From Bacteroidales bacterium (lineage in GTDB: Bacteria > Bacteroidota > Bacteroidia > Bacteroidales > UBA932): 39,759 bases of DNA. The translations under genes and the position numbers were made by a program. The stretch spans positions 1 through 39,759 of the forward strand of contig JAEESO010000022.1 in assembly GCA_016286385.1 (NCBI GenBank), written 5' to 3'. Under the pieces are notes generated by a model, which worked only from the letters and a program-made list of their open reading frames with translations, was not told where the DNA came from and searched no databases. This document shows, in pieces, positions 30,899 through 38,902 of this stretch. Positions within the stretch are counted from its first letter, which is position 1; the number at the start of each line of letters is the position of its first letter.

Positions 30899-32244
30899 AA
30901 TCTACTCTTAAGCAGTTCAGTTATAGGTTCAATGAACCTGTCAATGTTTCCGGCACCAAAGCTCACAAGTACGTCAAGGGGCTCTTTGGCAAGGTAATCC
31001 ATCAGTTCCTCCTTCTTGAGGAGAACCTTCTCCGGGGCGGTAACGTCCTTGAAGATAATCTCCGAAGTTACTCCCGGAATAGGCTCTTCGCGGGCGGGGT
31101 AGATGTCAAGGAGGATGAGTTTATCAACCTTTGAAAGGGCCGCTGCAAATTCTGGGGCAAAGTCCCTTGTGCGGGTGTAAAGGTGTGGCTGGAAAATGGC
31201 CGTAAGTTTACGCCCCGGGAAAATATCCCTCATGGAGGATATGGCCGATGCAAGCTCGGCCGGATGATGCGCGTAGTCGTCAATGTAGGACAGCCTGGGG
31301 CTGTTTACGTGCACTTCCAGGCGGCGCTTTACGCCTTCAAAGGTGCCGATAGCAGCCTTCACCGCCGCGGGCTCAATCCCGTAGGAAAGGGCAATTGCTG
31401 CCGCTGCAACGCTGTTTTCTGCGTTCACCCAGCCGGGAGCGCCAACGCGGACATCCTCAATCACGCCACCAGGATAATGGAGGTCGTAGTGGAAGTAGCC
31501 GCACTGGTCAGGATGAGGATTTCCGGCATAGAAATCGGCCGATGAATCCGTGTAGTGGTAACTGAGGAGGCGTGCCTTCGTATCGGCCTGGACAATGGGG
31601 GTGCCAAGCTTTGCGATGAGGGTTCCGCTCACCTGCGATGCGAATGCCTTGAAGGCTTCCACCACGTGGGCGTAATCCCCGTAGATGTCCAGGTGATCCG
31701 GATCTACTGCCGTGATCACCGCAATCTCCGGGTAGAGTTGAAGGAAGGACCGGTCAAACTCATCGGCCTCCGCTACCACGGTATTGGTTTTGGACATCAG
31801 GAGATTGGTTCCGTAGTTACGGGAAATACCGCCAAGGAAGGCGCTGCAGCCTTCGCCGCAGGCGGTGAGAATATGCGCTGTAAGGGTGCTGGTGGTGGTT
31901 TTACCGTGGGTTCCGGCAACCGCCAGGCATCTCTGGCCGCGGGCAATTTCCCCAAGGGTGCGGGAGCGTTTCAGGAGCGCATAACCGCCCTCGCGGGCCT
32001 TCACAAGTTCTCCAAGATCGGCCGGGATTGCCGGCGTGTAAACCACCAGGGTCTCGTTTACGTCGGACGGGATGAGGTCCGGACGGTCCTCGTAGTGGAC
32101 GGATATCCCTTCCGCCTCAAGCTGCCCCGTAAGCTCCGACGGCGTGCGGTCATACCCCGCCACGTTGAAGCCCTTGAACTTGTAGTACCTGGCCAGCGCG
32201 GACATTCCAATTCCGCCAATGCCTATGAAATATACGTTTTTCAT
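30895..32244 (-). CDS. murC: UDP-N-acetylmuramate--L-alanine ligase, 449 aa
   Basis: Mur ligase with an N-terminal UDP-binding Rossmann motif (FIGIGGIGMSALARYY), the ATP P-loop VAGTHGKTTTSTL (~110-120), the central motifs DEFDRSFLQL and TAVDPDHLDIYGD, and the C-terminal IDDYAHHPAE. It adds L-Ala to UDP-MurNAc in the cytoplasm. It overlaps both murG and ftsQ by four bases (ATGA). Confidence 0.97.
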   Translation of the reverse strand: MKNVYFIGIGGIGMSALARYYKFKGFNVAGYDRTPSELTGQLEAEGISVHYEDRPDLIPSDVNETLVVYTPAIPADLGELVKAREGGYALLKRSRTLGEIARGQRCLAVAGTHGKTTTSTLTAHILTACGEGCSAFLGGISRNYGTNLLMSKTNTVVAEADEFDRSFLQLYPEIAVITAVDPDHLDIYGDYAHVVEAFKAFASQVSGTLIAKLGTPIVQADTKARLLSYHYTDSSADFYAGNPHPDQCGYFHYDLHYPGGVIEDVRVGAPGWVNAENSVAAAAIALSYGIEPAAVKAAIGTFEGVKRRLEVHVNSPRLSYIDDYAHHPAELASAISSMRDIFPGRKLTAIFQPHLYTRTRDFAPEFAAALSKVDKLILLDIYPAREEPIPGVTSEIIFKDVTAPEKVLLKKEELMDYLAKEPLDVLVSFGAGNIDRFIEPITELLKSRL

Positions 32245-33377
32245 ACTAACTTATAAATCTCGTCACAAATAACCTGGGCGGCATTCCTTAGGGCCATAGC
32301 CTCTGCGTTTTTGGCCAGCGAAGCCAGTTTCAGAGGGCTCCCAAGAAGGCCGATAGCCGTGGGAAGGAGCTCGTCAATTGCCTCCGAGTCCTTCACAAGA
32401 AGGGCTGCTTCCCTCCGGACCAGGGCCATGGCGTTATGCGTCTGATGGTCCTCGGCAACGTTGGGGGAAGGGACAAACACGGTGGGCTTACCCATGGCGC
32501 AGAGTTCGCTCACGGTGCTGGCGCCGCTACGGGATATCACAACATCGGCCGCGGCATAAGCAAGGTCCATCCTCTGGATGAAGTCAAAGTGCTTAATGCC
32601 CTTGACGTCCGGATGAGCGGCCATAAACTCATCTGTGGAGGCTTTGTAGTACTTTCCGCACTGCCATATCACCTCCAGGTCTTCTCCGCCGGGGCAGCCG
32701 TCCTGGATCCAGTGCATCATTGCCCTGTTGAGGGTGCCGCTGCCAAGGCTTCCGCCAACAACAAAAAGGTGCTTCTTCTGCGGATCCAGTCCGTAAAACT
32801 CCATAGCCTGAGCTTTCTGCTCCGGTGTGGAGGGCTTTGAGACATCCTTACGGATAGGGTTTCCGCTCATCACTATCTTATCGGCAGGGAAGAATTTCTC
32901 CATTCCCTCATAGGCCACGCAGATACTCTGGACGCGGGATCCAAGCATCTTGTTGGTAAGACCGGCAAAGCCGTTCTGCTCCTGGATCACGGCGGGAATC
33001 TTCATCCCCGTGGCGGCCCAGAGAAGGGGAGCGCTGGCGTATCCGCCCACGCCCACAACTACATCAGGCTTGAATTCCTTAACCACCTTCTTTGCAGCCC
33101 TGAGGCTTGCAAGGAGCTTGAACGGGGCCTTTAGGTCGTTCACAATGTTCCGGAGGTTAAGCTGCCTCTGAAGGCCCACAACCGGTAGGCCCACAATCTT
33201 GTAGCCTGCTGCGGGGACTTTCTCCATCTCCATCTTTCCATCGGCCCCTACAAAGAGGATCTCCGTGTCAGGATTCAGTTCCTTCAGTTTGTCCGCGATG
33301 GAGATAGCCGGGAAGATGTGCCCTCCCGTGCCTCCGCCGCTCACAATGGCCCTTATGGCTTTGTACTCTGTGCTCAT
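32241..33377 (-). CDS. murG: UDP-GlcNAc:undecaprenyl-PP-MurNAc-pentapeptide GlcNAc transferase, 378 aa
   Basis: GT28 glycosyltransferase. The N-terminal glycine loop is VSGGGTGGHIFPAISIADKL, a second loop is VVGVGGYASAPLLWAA, and the UDP-GlcNAc site includes VVGGSLGSGTLNR and SRSGASTVSELCAMGKPTVFVP. It converts lipid I to lipid II at the inner face of the membrane. I choose the ATG at 33377, which overlaps the ftsW stop (ATGA), over a Met seven codons upstream at 33398. Confidence 0.96.
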   Translation of the reverse strand: MSTEYKAIRAIVSGGGTGGHIFPAISIADKLKELNPDTEILFVGADGKMEMEKVPAAGYKIVGLPVVGLQRQLNLRNIVNDLKAPFKLLASLRAAKKVVKEFKPDVVVGVGGYASAPLLWAATGMKIPAVIQEQNGFAGLTNKMLGSRVQSICVAYEGMEKFFPADKIVMSGNPIRKDVSKPSTPEQKAQAMEFYGLDPQKKHLFVVGGSLGSGTLNRAMMHWIQDGCPGGEDLEVIWQCGKYYKASTDEFMAAHPDVKGIKHFDFIQRMDLAYAAADVVISRSGASTVSELCAMGKPTVFVPSPNVAEDHQTHNAMALVRREAALLVKDSEAIDELLPTAIGLLGSPLKLASLAKNAEAMALRNAAQVICDEIYKLV

Positions 33378-34759
33378 ACGCTTGCGCTTTGCGTCCACTC
33401 ATCGTCGTCGTGGACAATTATCTGTTCGGCTTCGGCTTCCGCCTCACGCCTTGCAATATTTTCCTTTGCATCCTTGGAGATGGACAGCAGTATGCCAAAG
33501 ACGATGCTGAACACCAGCAGGGAGTTTGTTCCGTGACTCACCAGGGGAAGGGTCTGGCCGGTCTGGGGCACAAACGGCAGGTGCACGTTCACCGCCATGT
33601 GCATGAAGGCCTGGCCCGTGACAAGGATGATGAGTCCCGTCACGATCATCTTGTCGTAGTATTTGTCGCACTCCTTTGCAACCAGGGTGCCCCTGGCAAG
33701 GAGGCTGAAGTACAGAAGGATAATGAGGACAGCCCCAATTATGCCGCTCTCCTCAATTATGAAGCTGAACATATAGTCGCCAAAGATGACGGGAGTTGCA
33801 TATTTCTGCGTGCTGTTGCCTATTCCCTTCCCAAAGACGCCGCCTTCCTTTATGGCCAGGAGGGCGCTCACGGGCTGTTTCAGTTCATCCCTGGCGTCGT
33901 TGAAATCCTTTGACCCGCGAGGGGAGGAAAGGAGTTTTTGCATCACGGCGTCGTCGTCCTGCGTGATGCGGGAGATGGCCGTGCCGATGCGGCTTTCCTT
34001 GAGGAGCCCCGCCTTGTAGGCAAGGAGCATTGCCCCAACACCAACCACCAGGGCTAGCACCATAATCCCGATGTCCTTACCGTCAATTCCGCCCACAAGG
34101 ATCATCAGGACCATTATGAGGCCGATGAAAAGGGCCGATGAATTGGACCCCATCATGACCATGAACGTGGTGAGGAAGATGGGAAGGTAGATGTAGAACA
34201 TCTTCTGCCAGAAATCCTTCTCCAGGAATCCCAGCCTCTGAGGGTATTTCCATGCCAGCCAGGGCAGGAAGGTGAAGCCGTGACGCTTGAAAGTGTCCAG
34301 CGCCCAGCCAAGGTACATTATCATGAACACCTTCACAAACTCATACACGTGAATCTGCTTCCCGGCAACCACAAGGATACGGCGCGCTCCGTTTATGGAA
34401 CCGGCCTTCACTATGCCAAGGTTGAGGTTCAGAACCAGTATGATAAGGATGCCGAAGGTGACCGCAAAGCCCAGCATGGAGAGCCTGCGGTAGATTTCCA
34501 CACGGCCGAAGAAGTACAGAAGGAAGATGAATATAAAGCCCATGGCAACGGCCTTCAGCTGGTCCAGCATGATGTCCATGCGGCCAGTCCCCAGCTCCCT
34601 TGCAAGGAGAGGGGTGGAGCTGAAGACGGACACCACGGACACCAACATCAGGAACAGGGCAATCAGAAGGATTACCTTGTCTCCGGTGAAGCGGTCCATG
34701 AGGTTGAAAAGTGACCCCAGGCGGCCTTGCTCTTTCTTTTCTTCCTTAACTTCTGCCAT
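33374..34759 (-). CDS. ftsW: SEDS-family division protein FtsW, 461 aa
   Basis: A polytopic membrane protein with about ten helices and the SEDS landmarks GINGARR-like (SINGARRILVVAGKQIHVYEFVKV), KEGGVFGKGIGNSTQKYATPV, DYMFSFIIEESGIIGAVLII and QTLPLVSHGTNSLLVF. SEDS proteins polymerise glycan from lipid II; inside the dcw cluster and beside ftsI this copy is the septal FtsW. Cytoplasmic N- and C-termini are charged, and the last residues (EADQ-rich, then DDDEWTQSASV) are longer than in E. coli. Confidence 0.95.
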   Translation of the reverse strand: MAEVKEEKKEQGRLGSLFNLMDRFTGDKVILLIALFLMLVSVVSVFSSTPLLARELGTGRMDIMLDQLKAVAMGFIFIFLLYFFGRVEIYRRLSMLGFAVTFGILIILVLNLNLGIVKAGSINGARRILVVAGKQIHVYEFVKVFMIMYLGWALDTFKRHGFTFLPWLAWKYPQRLGFLEKDFWQKMFYIYLPIFLTTFMVMMGSNSSALFIGLIMVLMILVGGIDGKDIGIMVLALVVGVGAMLLAYKAGLLKESRIGTAISRITQDDDAVMQKLLSSPRGSKDFNDARDELKQPVSALLAIKEGGVFGKGIGNSTQKYATPVIFGDYMFSFIIEESGIIGAVLIILLYFSLLARGTLVAKECDKYYDKMIVTGLIILVTGQAFMHMAVNVHLPFVPQTGQTLPLVSHGTNSLLVFSIVFGILLSISKDAKENIARREAEAEAEQIIVHDDDEWTQSASV

Positions 34760-34764
34760 ATATA

Positions 34765-36099
34765 CTAGAGGTTACGGACGGCAGCCTTGAACTGCTCTCC
34801 GCGATCTTCGTAATTCTTGAAAAGGTCAAAGCTGGCGCAGCAAGGGGAGAGGAGCACCACGTCTCCTGCATCGGCCATGGCTGCAGCCTTCTGCACGGCC
34901 TCGCGGGCGCTCAGGGCATCCTCCATACGGGATACCATGCCGCCAAAGGCCTCGTGTATCTTCTTGTTATCAACACCAAGGCAAACGATGCCCTTCACTT
35001 TCTCCCTCACAAGGTCATTCAGGACGCTGTAGTCGTTGCCCTTGTCCGTTCCGCCAAGGATCCACACCACGGGGCGTTTCTGGCACTCAAGAGCGTACCA
35101 GGCGCTGTCCACGTTGGTGGCCTTGGAGTCGTTGATGTAGAGGACGTCCTTGATGCTCAGGACAGGCTCCAGACGGTGCTCTATGGGCTTGAAAGTGGCA
35201 AGGGAGTTACGGATAACGTCACTCTCAATGCCTGTTGCCTTAGCCGCCAGGGCTGCTGCCATGGAGTTATACACATTGTGCTTTCCGCCAAGTGCAAGGC
35301 TCTCAAGGAATACGTCAGTCTCTTCCTCGTCCACGCGCACAATCATCTTGTTCTCACGGATGAATGCGCCCTGCTCCAGTTCCTTCTCCTGGGAGAAGGG
35401 GAGCATCTTGCAGCGCAGGACAATCTTTGAGAGGTGTCCTACGGTAATCTCGTCGTCAGAGTCAAAGATGAAGCAGTCGTCCTCACGGAGATTGCGGGTG
35501 ATGTTGAACTTGGCATTGACGTAGTTCTCCATCTTGTGGTCGTAGCGGTCAAGATGGTCCGGGGTGATGTTGGTGATGATGGCAATGTCCGGACGGAAGT
35601 CGCGGATGTCGTCAAGCTGGAAACTGGAGATTTCAAGCACGTAGTAGTCAAAGTGCTCCGTAGCCACCTGATAGGCATAACTCTGGCCGATATTTCCGCC
35701 AAGGCCAACGTTGAGCCCCGCATTCTTGAGGAGGTAGTAGATGAGGGATGTGGTTGTGGTCTTGCCGTTGGATCCGGTGATGCAGATCTTCTTTGCAGAG
35801 TCATAGCGGCTTGCAAATTCAATCTCTGAGATAACGGGGATGCCGTTTTCCTTCACCTTCTGCACCATGGGCACGGTACCGGGGATGCCCGGGGATTTCA
35901 CAACCTCATCGGCATTCAGGATAAGTTCCTCCGTATGCTGACCCTGCTCAAAGGGGATGTCCCACTTTCTCAGGGTATCGGCATAACTATCCTTGATCTG
36001 TCCCTTGTCTGAGAGGAACACATCAAATCCTTTCACTTTTGCCAGAACTGCAGCGCCAACACCTGATTCTGCGCCGCCAAGAACAACTACTCTTGCCAT
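34765..36099 (-). CDS. murD: UDP-N-acetylmuramoylalanine--D-glutamate ligase, 444 aa
   Basis: Mur ligase with N-terminal VVLGGAESGVGAAVLAKVKG, ATP loop CITGSNGKTTTTSLIYYLL (~108-118), the NITPDHLDRYDHKMENY motif, the ligand segment YINDSKATNVDSAWYAL and the C-terminal LLSPCCASFDLFKNYEDRG. It adds D-Glu to UDP-MurNAc-L-Ala. It sits three bases after mraY and six before ftsW. Confidence 0.97.
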   Translation of the reverse strand: MARVVVLGGAESGVGAAVLAKVKGFDVFLSDKGQIKDSYADTLRKWDIPFEQGQHTEELILNADEVVKSPGIPGTVPMVQKVKENGIPVISEIEFASRYDSAKKICITGSNGKTTTTSLIYYLLKNAGLNVGLGGNIGQSYAYQVATEHFDYYVLEISSFQLDDIRDFRPDIAIITNITPDHLDRYDHKMENYVNAKFNITRNLREDDCFIFDSDDEITVGHLSKIVLRCKMLPFSQEKELEQGAFIRENKMIVRVDEEETDVFLESLALGGKHNVYNSMAAALAAKATGIESDVIRNSLATFKPIEHRLEPVLSIKDVLYINDSKATNVDSAWYALECQKRPVVWILGGTDKGNDYSVLNDLVREKVKGIVCLGVDNKKIHEAFGGMVSRMEDALSAREAVQKAAAMADAGDVVLLSPCCASFDLFKNYEDRGEQFKAAVRNL

Positions 36100-36101
36100 A
36101 A

Positions 36102-37394
36102 CTATCTAATCTTCAACAATGCCAATGTACTAACTGCCAGTATGATTCCCACAATCCAGAAACGGATGGTAATCTTTGCCTCGTGCTGGGCGGGAACCGG
36201 TTTGGGGAAAAGGACGGGGCCTTCCGGGGCCTTCTTGTCCTGATAATGGTGGTGGAGGGGAGTCATGCTCCAGATACGCCTTCCGGTGCCGTATTTCTTA
36301 CGCGTGTACTTGAAATAGAACCTCTGCATAAGGACGGAGAGGCTCTCCACGAAGAAAATACCGCAGAGAAGGGGCAGGAGCAGTTCCTTACGCATAAGGA
36401 CTGCGCTCACGCCAATCACGCCGCCAATGGTGAGACTTCCCGTGTCTCCCATGAATACCTGGGCGGGGAAAGAGTTGTACCACAGGAATCCTATGAGTGC
36501 CCCCACAAAGGCGCTCATGAAGATGGCGATCTCTCCACTGCCAGGAATATACATGATGTTAAGGTAGTTAGAGTCTATCAGGTTGCCCCCCAGCCAAGCC
36601 AGGATGCCTAATACAACTCCAACAATGGCCGATGTTCCCGCCGCAAGTCCATCCAACCCGTCAGTGAGATTGGTTCCGTTGGAGCAGGCGGTAATTACCA
36701 GCACTATCATGAGAACATATATTGCCCATTTTGCATACCAGCCCCAGGTGCCCTTTACGGGGGAGAGCCAGCGATAATCAAACTCGTGGTTCTTTACAAA
36801 GGGGATGGTAGTCTTTGTACTTTTCACAACATCTTCCTCCTGATATCGGCCACTTGTAACGGTGGTCTCCGTCTCCAGAGTGCGCTCTACGCTCTCCTTA
36901 ACCTCCACTTTCTCACGCACAACGATATCCGGGCTCATCCAGACGGTAAGGCCCACAATAAAGCCAAGCACTATCTGGCCAAGGAGCTTTCCCTTCTCGG
37001 ACATTCCTTCCTTGTTGTGCTTGAACACCTTGATGTAGTCGTCGGCAAAGCCAAGCGCGCCGCACCAGAGGGTGCTCACAAGAAGGAGGATGACGTAGAT
37101 ATTTGTAAGGTCGCACCAAAGAAGTACGCCGCAGAGGATTGAGAGGATTATGATGACTCCGCCCATGGTGGGGGTGCCTTTCTTCTGGATCTGGCCCTCC
37201 AGGCCAAGGTCACGGACAGTCTCCCCAATCTGCTTTTTCTGCAGGAGACGGATAATCTTCTTGCCGGCAATCATGGCAACAAGAACGGCCGTGACGGCCG
37301 CCGCCATGGCGCGGAAGCTCAGGAAGTTAATGAGTCCCATTCCGGGGAAATCCGCCCCCAGGCCCTCAAGATATTGAATGAGGTGGAAGATCAT
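36102..37394 (-). CDS. mraY: Phospho-MurNAc-pentapeptide translocase, 430 aa
   Basis: Ten-helix membrane enzyme that links UDP-MurNAc-pentapeptide to undecaprenyl phosphate (lipid I). Motifs: KKGTPTMGGVIIILSIL, GFADDYIKVFKHNKEG (catalytic Asp pair), NGTNLTDGLDGLAAG, FMGDTGSLTIGGVIG and TPLHHHYQ. It is ~70 residues longer than E. coli MraY because of a charged insertion after VWMSPDIVVREKVE, containing many Glu/Thr/Lys, a feature I associate with Bacteroidetes MraY. Its start overlaps the murE stop by four bases. Confidence 0.97.
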   Translation of the reverse strand: MIFHLIQYLEGLGADFPGMGLINFLSFRAMAAAVTAVLVAMIAGKKIIRLLQKKQIGETVRDLGLEGQIQKKGTPTMGGVIIILSILCGVLLWCDLTNIYVILLLVSTLWCGALGFADDYIKVFKHNKEGMSEKGKLLGQIVLGFIVGLTVWMSPDIVVREKVEVKESVERTLETETTVTSGRYQEEDVVKSTKTTIPFVKNHEFDYRWLSPVKGTWGWYAKWAIYVLMIVLVITACSNGTNLTDGLDGLAAGTSAIVGVVLGILAWLGGNLIDSNYLNIMYIPGSGEIAIFMSAFVGALIGFLWYNSFPAQVFMGDTGSLTIGGVIGVSAVLMRKELLLPLLCGIFFVESLSVLMQRFYFKYTRKKYGTGRRIWSMTPLHHHYQDKKAPEGPVLFPKPVPAQHEAKITIRFWIVGIILAVSTLALLKIR

Positions 37395-38902
37395 TGCATT
37401 ATAAGTTTAAAGGTTTCAGTCACAATTTCTTTCTCGTCAAAATGACGTTTCTCACGGCCCACAATCTGGTAAGTCTCGTGGCCCTTTCCTGCAAGGAGGA
37501 TAGTGGCGCACTCCGGAGCCGTGAGGATGGCGGTGCGGATAGCCTCCCTGCGGTCTTCAATCACAATGGACTTTGCAAGACCCTTTGTGGTGAGGCCAGT
37601 CTTAATCTCATCTATGATGGCCGATGGCACCTCCGTGCGGGGGTTGTCGGACGTAATCACAAGGCGGTCGGCAAGGTCCTCGGCAATCTTTGCCATCTCA
37701 GGGCGCTTGGTGCGGTCACGGTCTCCGCCGCAGCCAAACAAGCATATGAGCTGCCTCTTGGGCGCAATGGCGCGGAGAGTCTTAAGGACATTCTCCAGGG
37801 CATCAGGGGTGTGGGCGTAGTCTATGATTACGCTGAGGCCCCTTGGACCGTTGAGGTTCTCAAGCCTTCCCGGAGCGGGCTCCAGAGAAGAAAGAGCAAT
37901 CAGAGTCTCCTCCGGCTTTGCTCCAAGGCACACCGCGGCAGAGTAGATTGCAAGGAGGTTATAGGCATTGTGCTCACCAATCAGGCGGCACCAGACCTCA
38001 GTTCCGTCCACCTTAAGTAGCATTCCGTCAAAGCTCTGCTCCATGACGCGGGCGGTATGATCGGCCAGCCCCTTCACGGAATAGGATACAACCCTGGCCT
38101 GGGTATTCTGCACCATCACGCTGCCGTGCTTGTCGTCCGTATTGATAAGGGCAATGGCCTTTGCGGGCAAGTTGTCAAAGAACAGTTTCTTGCAGCGGAG
38201 ATACTCTGCAAACGTCTTGTGGTAGTCCAGATGGTCATGCGTAAGGTTGGAGAAAATACCCATCGCAAACTCCAGTCCCGTCACGCGGTCCTGCTCCACG
38301 CCAATGGAGCTGACCTCCATGAAGCAGTACTCACAGCCATTATCCACCATCCTTGCAAGGAGGCTGTTAAGGGTGATGGGATCCACTGTAGTGTTGGAAG
38401 TCTCCAGCCTCTCGTCGTCTACATAATTTGCAATTGTGGACAGCAGGCCGCAGCTGTAACCCATGCTCTTGAAAAGCCTGTACAGCAGCGTTACAGTAGT
38501 TGTTTTGCCGTTAGTTCCGGTAATCCCTACCAGCGTCAGTTTCCCGGACGGATGCCCGTAATATTCATCTGCAATCAGCGCCAGCGCCTTCCTGGAATTC
38601 TCCACAACCTCGAACTCTATTCCGGAGGGAGTGCACACCCCAGAATCGTCGGCTGCGCCGACCCCTCCCACTGCCTGCGGCAGCGGGCCCCTCCCTCTTA
38701 CGCGGCCGAGGGTGGCCACGGATTCCGGGGTGTGTACTCCCTCCGGAATCTCTTCGCAAACGATGCCTGTGGCACCGTTGTCGATGGCGGCCTGGATATA
38801 GGCGTGACCGTCACTCTCATGGCCGCGTACGGCAATGAAAAGCGCTCCGGGAACAACCTTCCTGGAATCGGCGGTAATCAATGTGTAATCCCTATAGTTC
38901 AT
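37391..38902 (-). CDS. murE: UDP-MurNAc-L-Ala-D-Glu:meso-DAP ligase, with a repeat-encoded insertion, 503 aa
   Basis: Mur ligase with N-terminal TADSRKVVPGALFIAVRGHESDG, ATP loop GITGTNGKTTTVTLLY, central NLTHDHLDYHKTF and the amino-acid selector TSDNPRTE. DNPR is the meso-diaminopimelate signature, so the murein is DAP-type. Between EEIPEG and FEVVENSRKALALIA lie about 43 extra residues (~52-95; begins TPESVATLGRVRGRGP) encoded by a 131-bp palindromic element (38619-38749). The insertion is at the end of the N-terminal domain, away from catalytic motifs, and keeps the frame, so MurE should still work; it must, as the gene is essential. It overlaps ftsI and mraY by four bases each. Confidence 0.96.
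   Translation of the reverse strand: MNYRDYTLITADSRKVVPGALFIAVRGHESDGHAYIQAAIDNGATGIVCEEIPEGVHTPESVATLGRVRGRGPLPQAVGGVGAADDSGVCTPSGIEFEVVENSRKALALIADEYYGHPSGKLTLVGITGTNGKTTTVTLLYRLFKSMGYSCGLLSTIANYVDDERLETSNTTVDPITLNSLLARMVDNGCEYCFMEVSSIGVEQDRVTGLEFAMGIFSNLTHDHLDYHKTFAEYLRCKKLFFDNLPAKAIALINTDDKHGSVMVQNTQARVVSYSVKGLADHTARVMEQSFDGMLLKVDGTEVWCRLIGEHNAYNLLAIYSAAVCLGAKPEETLIALSSLEPAPGRLENLNGPRGLSVIIDYAHTPDALENVLKTLRAIAPKRQLICLFGCGGDRDRTKRPEMAKIAEDLADRLVITSDNPRTEVPSAIIDEIKTGLTTKGLAKSIVIEDRREAIRTAILTAPECATILLAGKGHETYQIVGREKRHFDEKEIVTETFKLIMQ
38619..38749 (-). repeat. Palindromic element inserted in frame in murE
   Basis: Terminal arms of 29 bases at 38619-38647 and 38721-38749 are reverse complements at 27 positions by eye; they start ATTCCGGAGGGAGT and end GAATC next to the core. 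The core, on the plus strand, is a GTCGGC/GCCGAC hairpin around TGC, then CCCTCCC, a CTGCC/GGCAG hairpin, then GGGCCCCTCCCTCTTACG and GGCCGAGGGTGGCCACG. The last two strings match the truB copy almost exactly, while the hairpin sequences differ but still pair. Translated in the murE frame it gives PESVATLGRVRGRGP ... DDSG. Confidence 0.9.
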
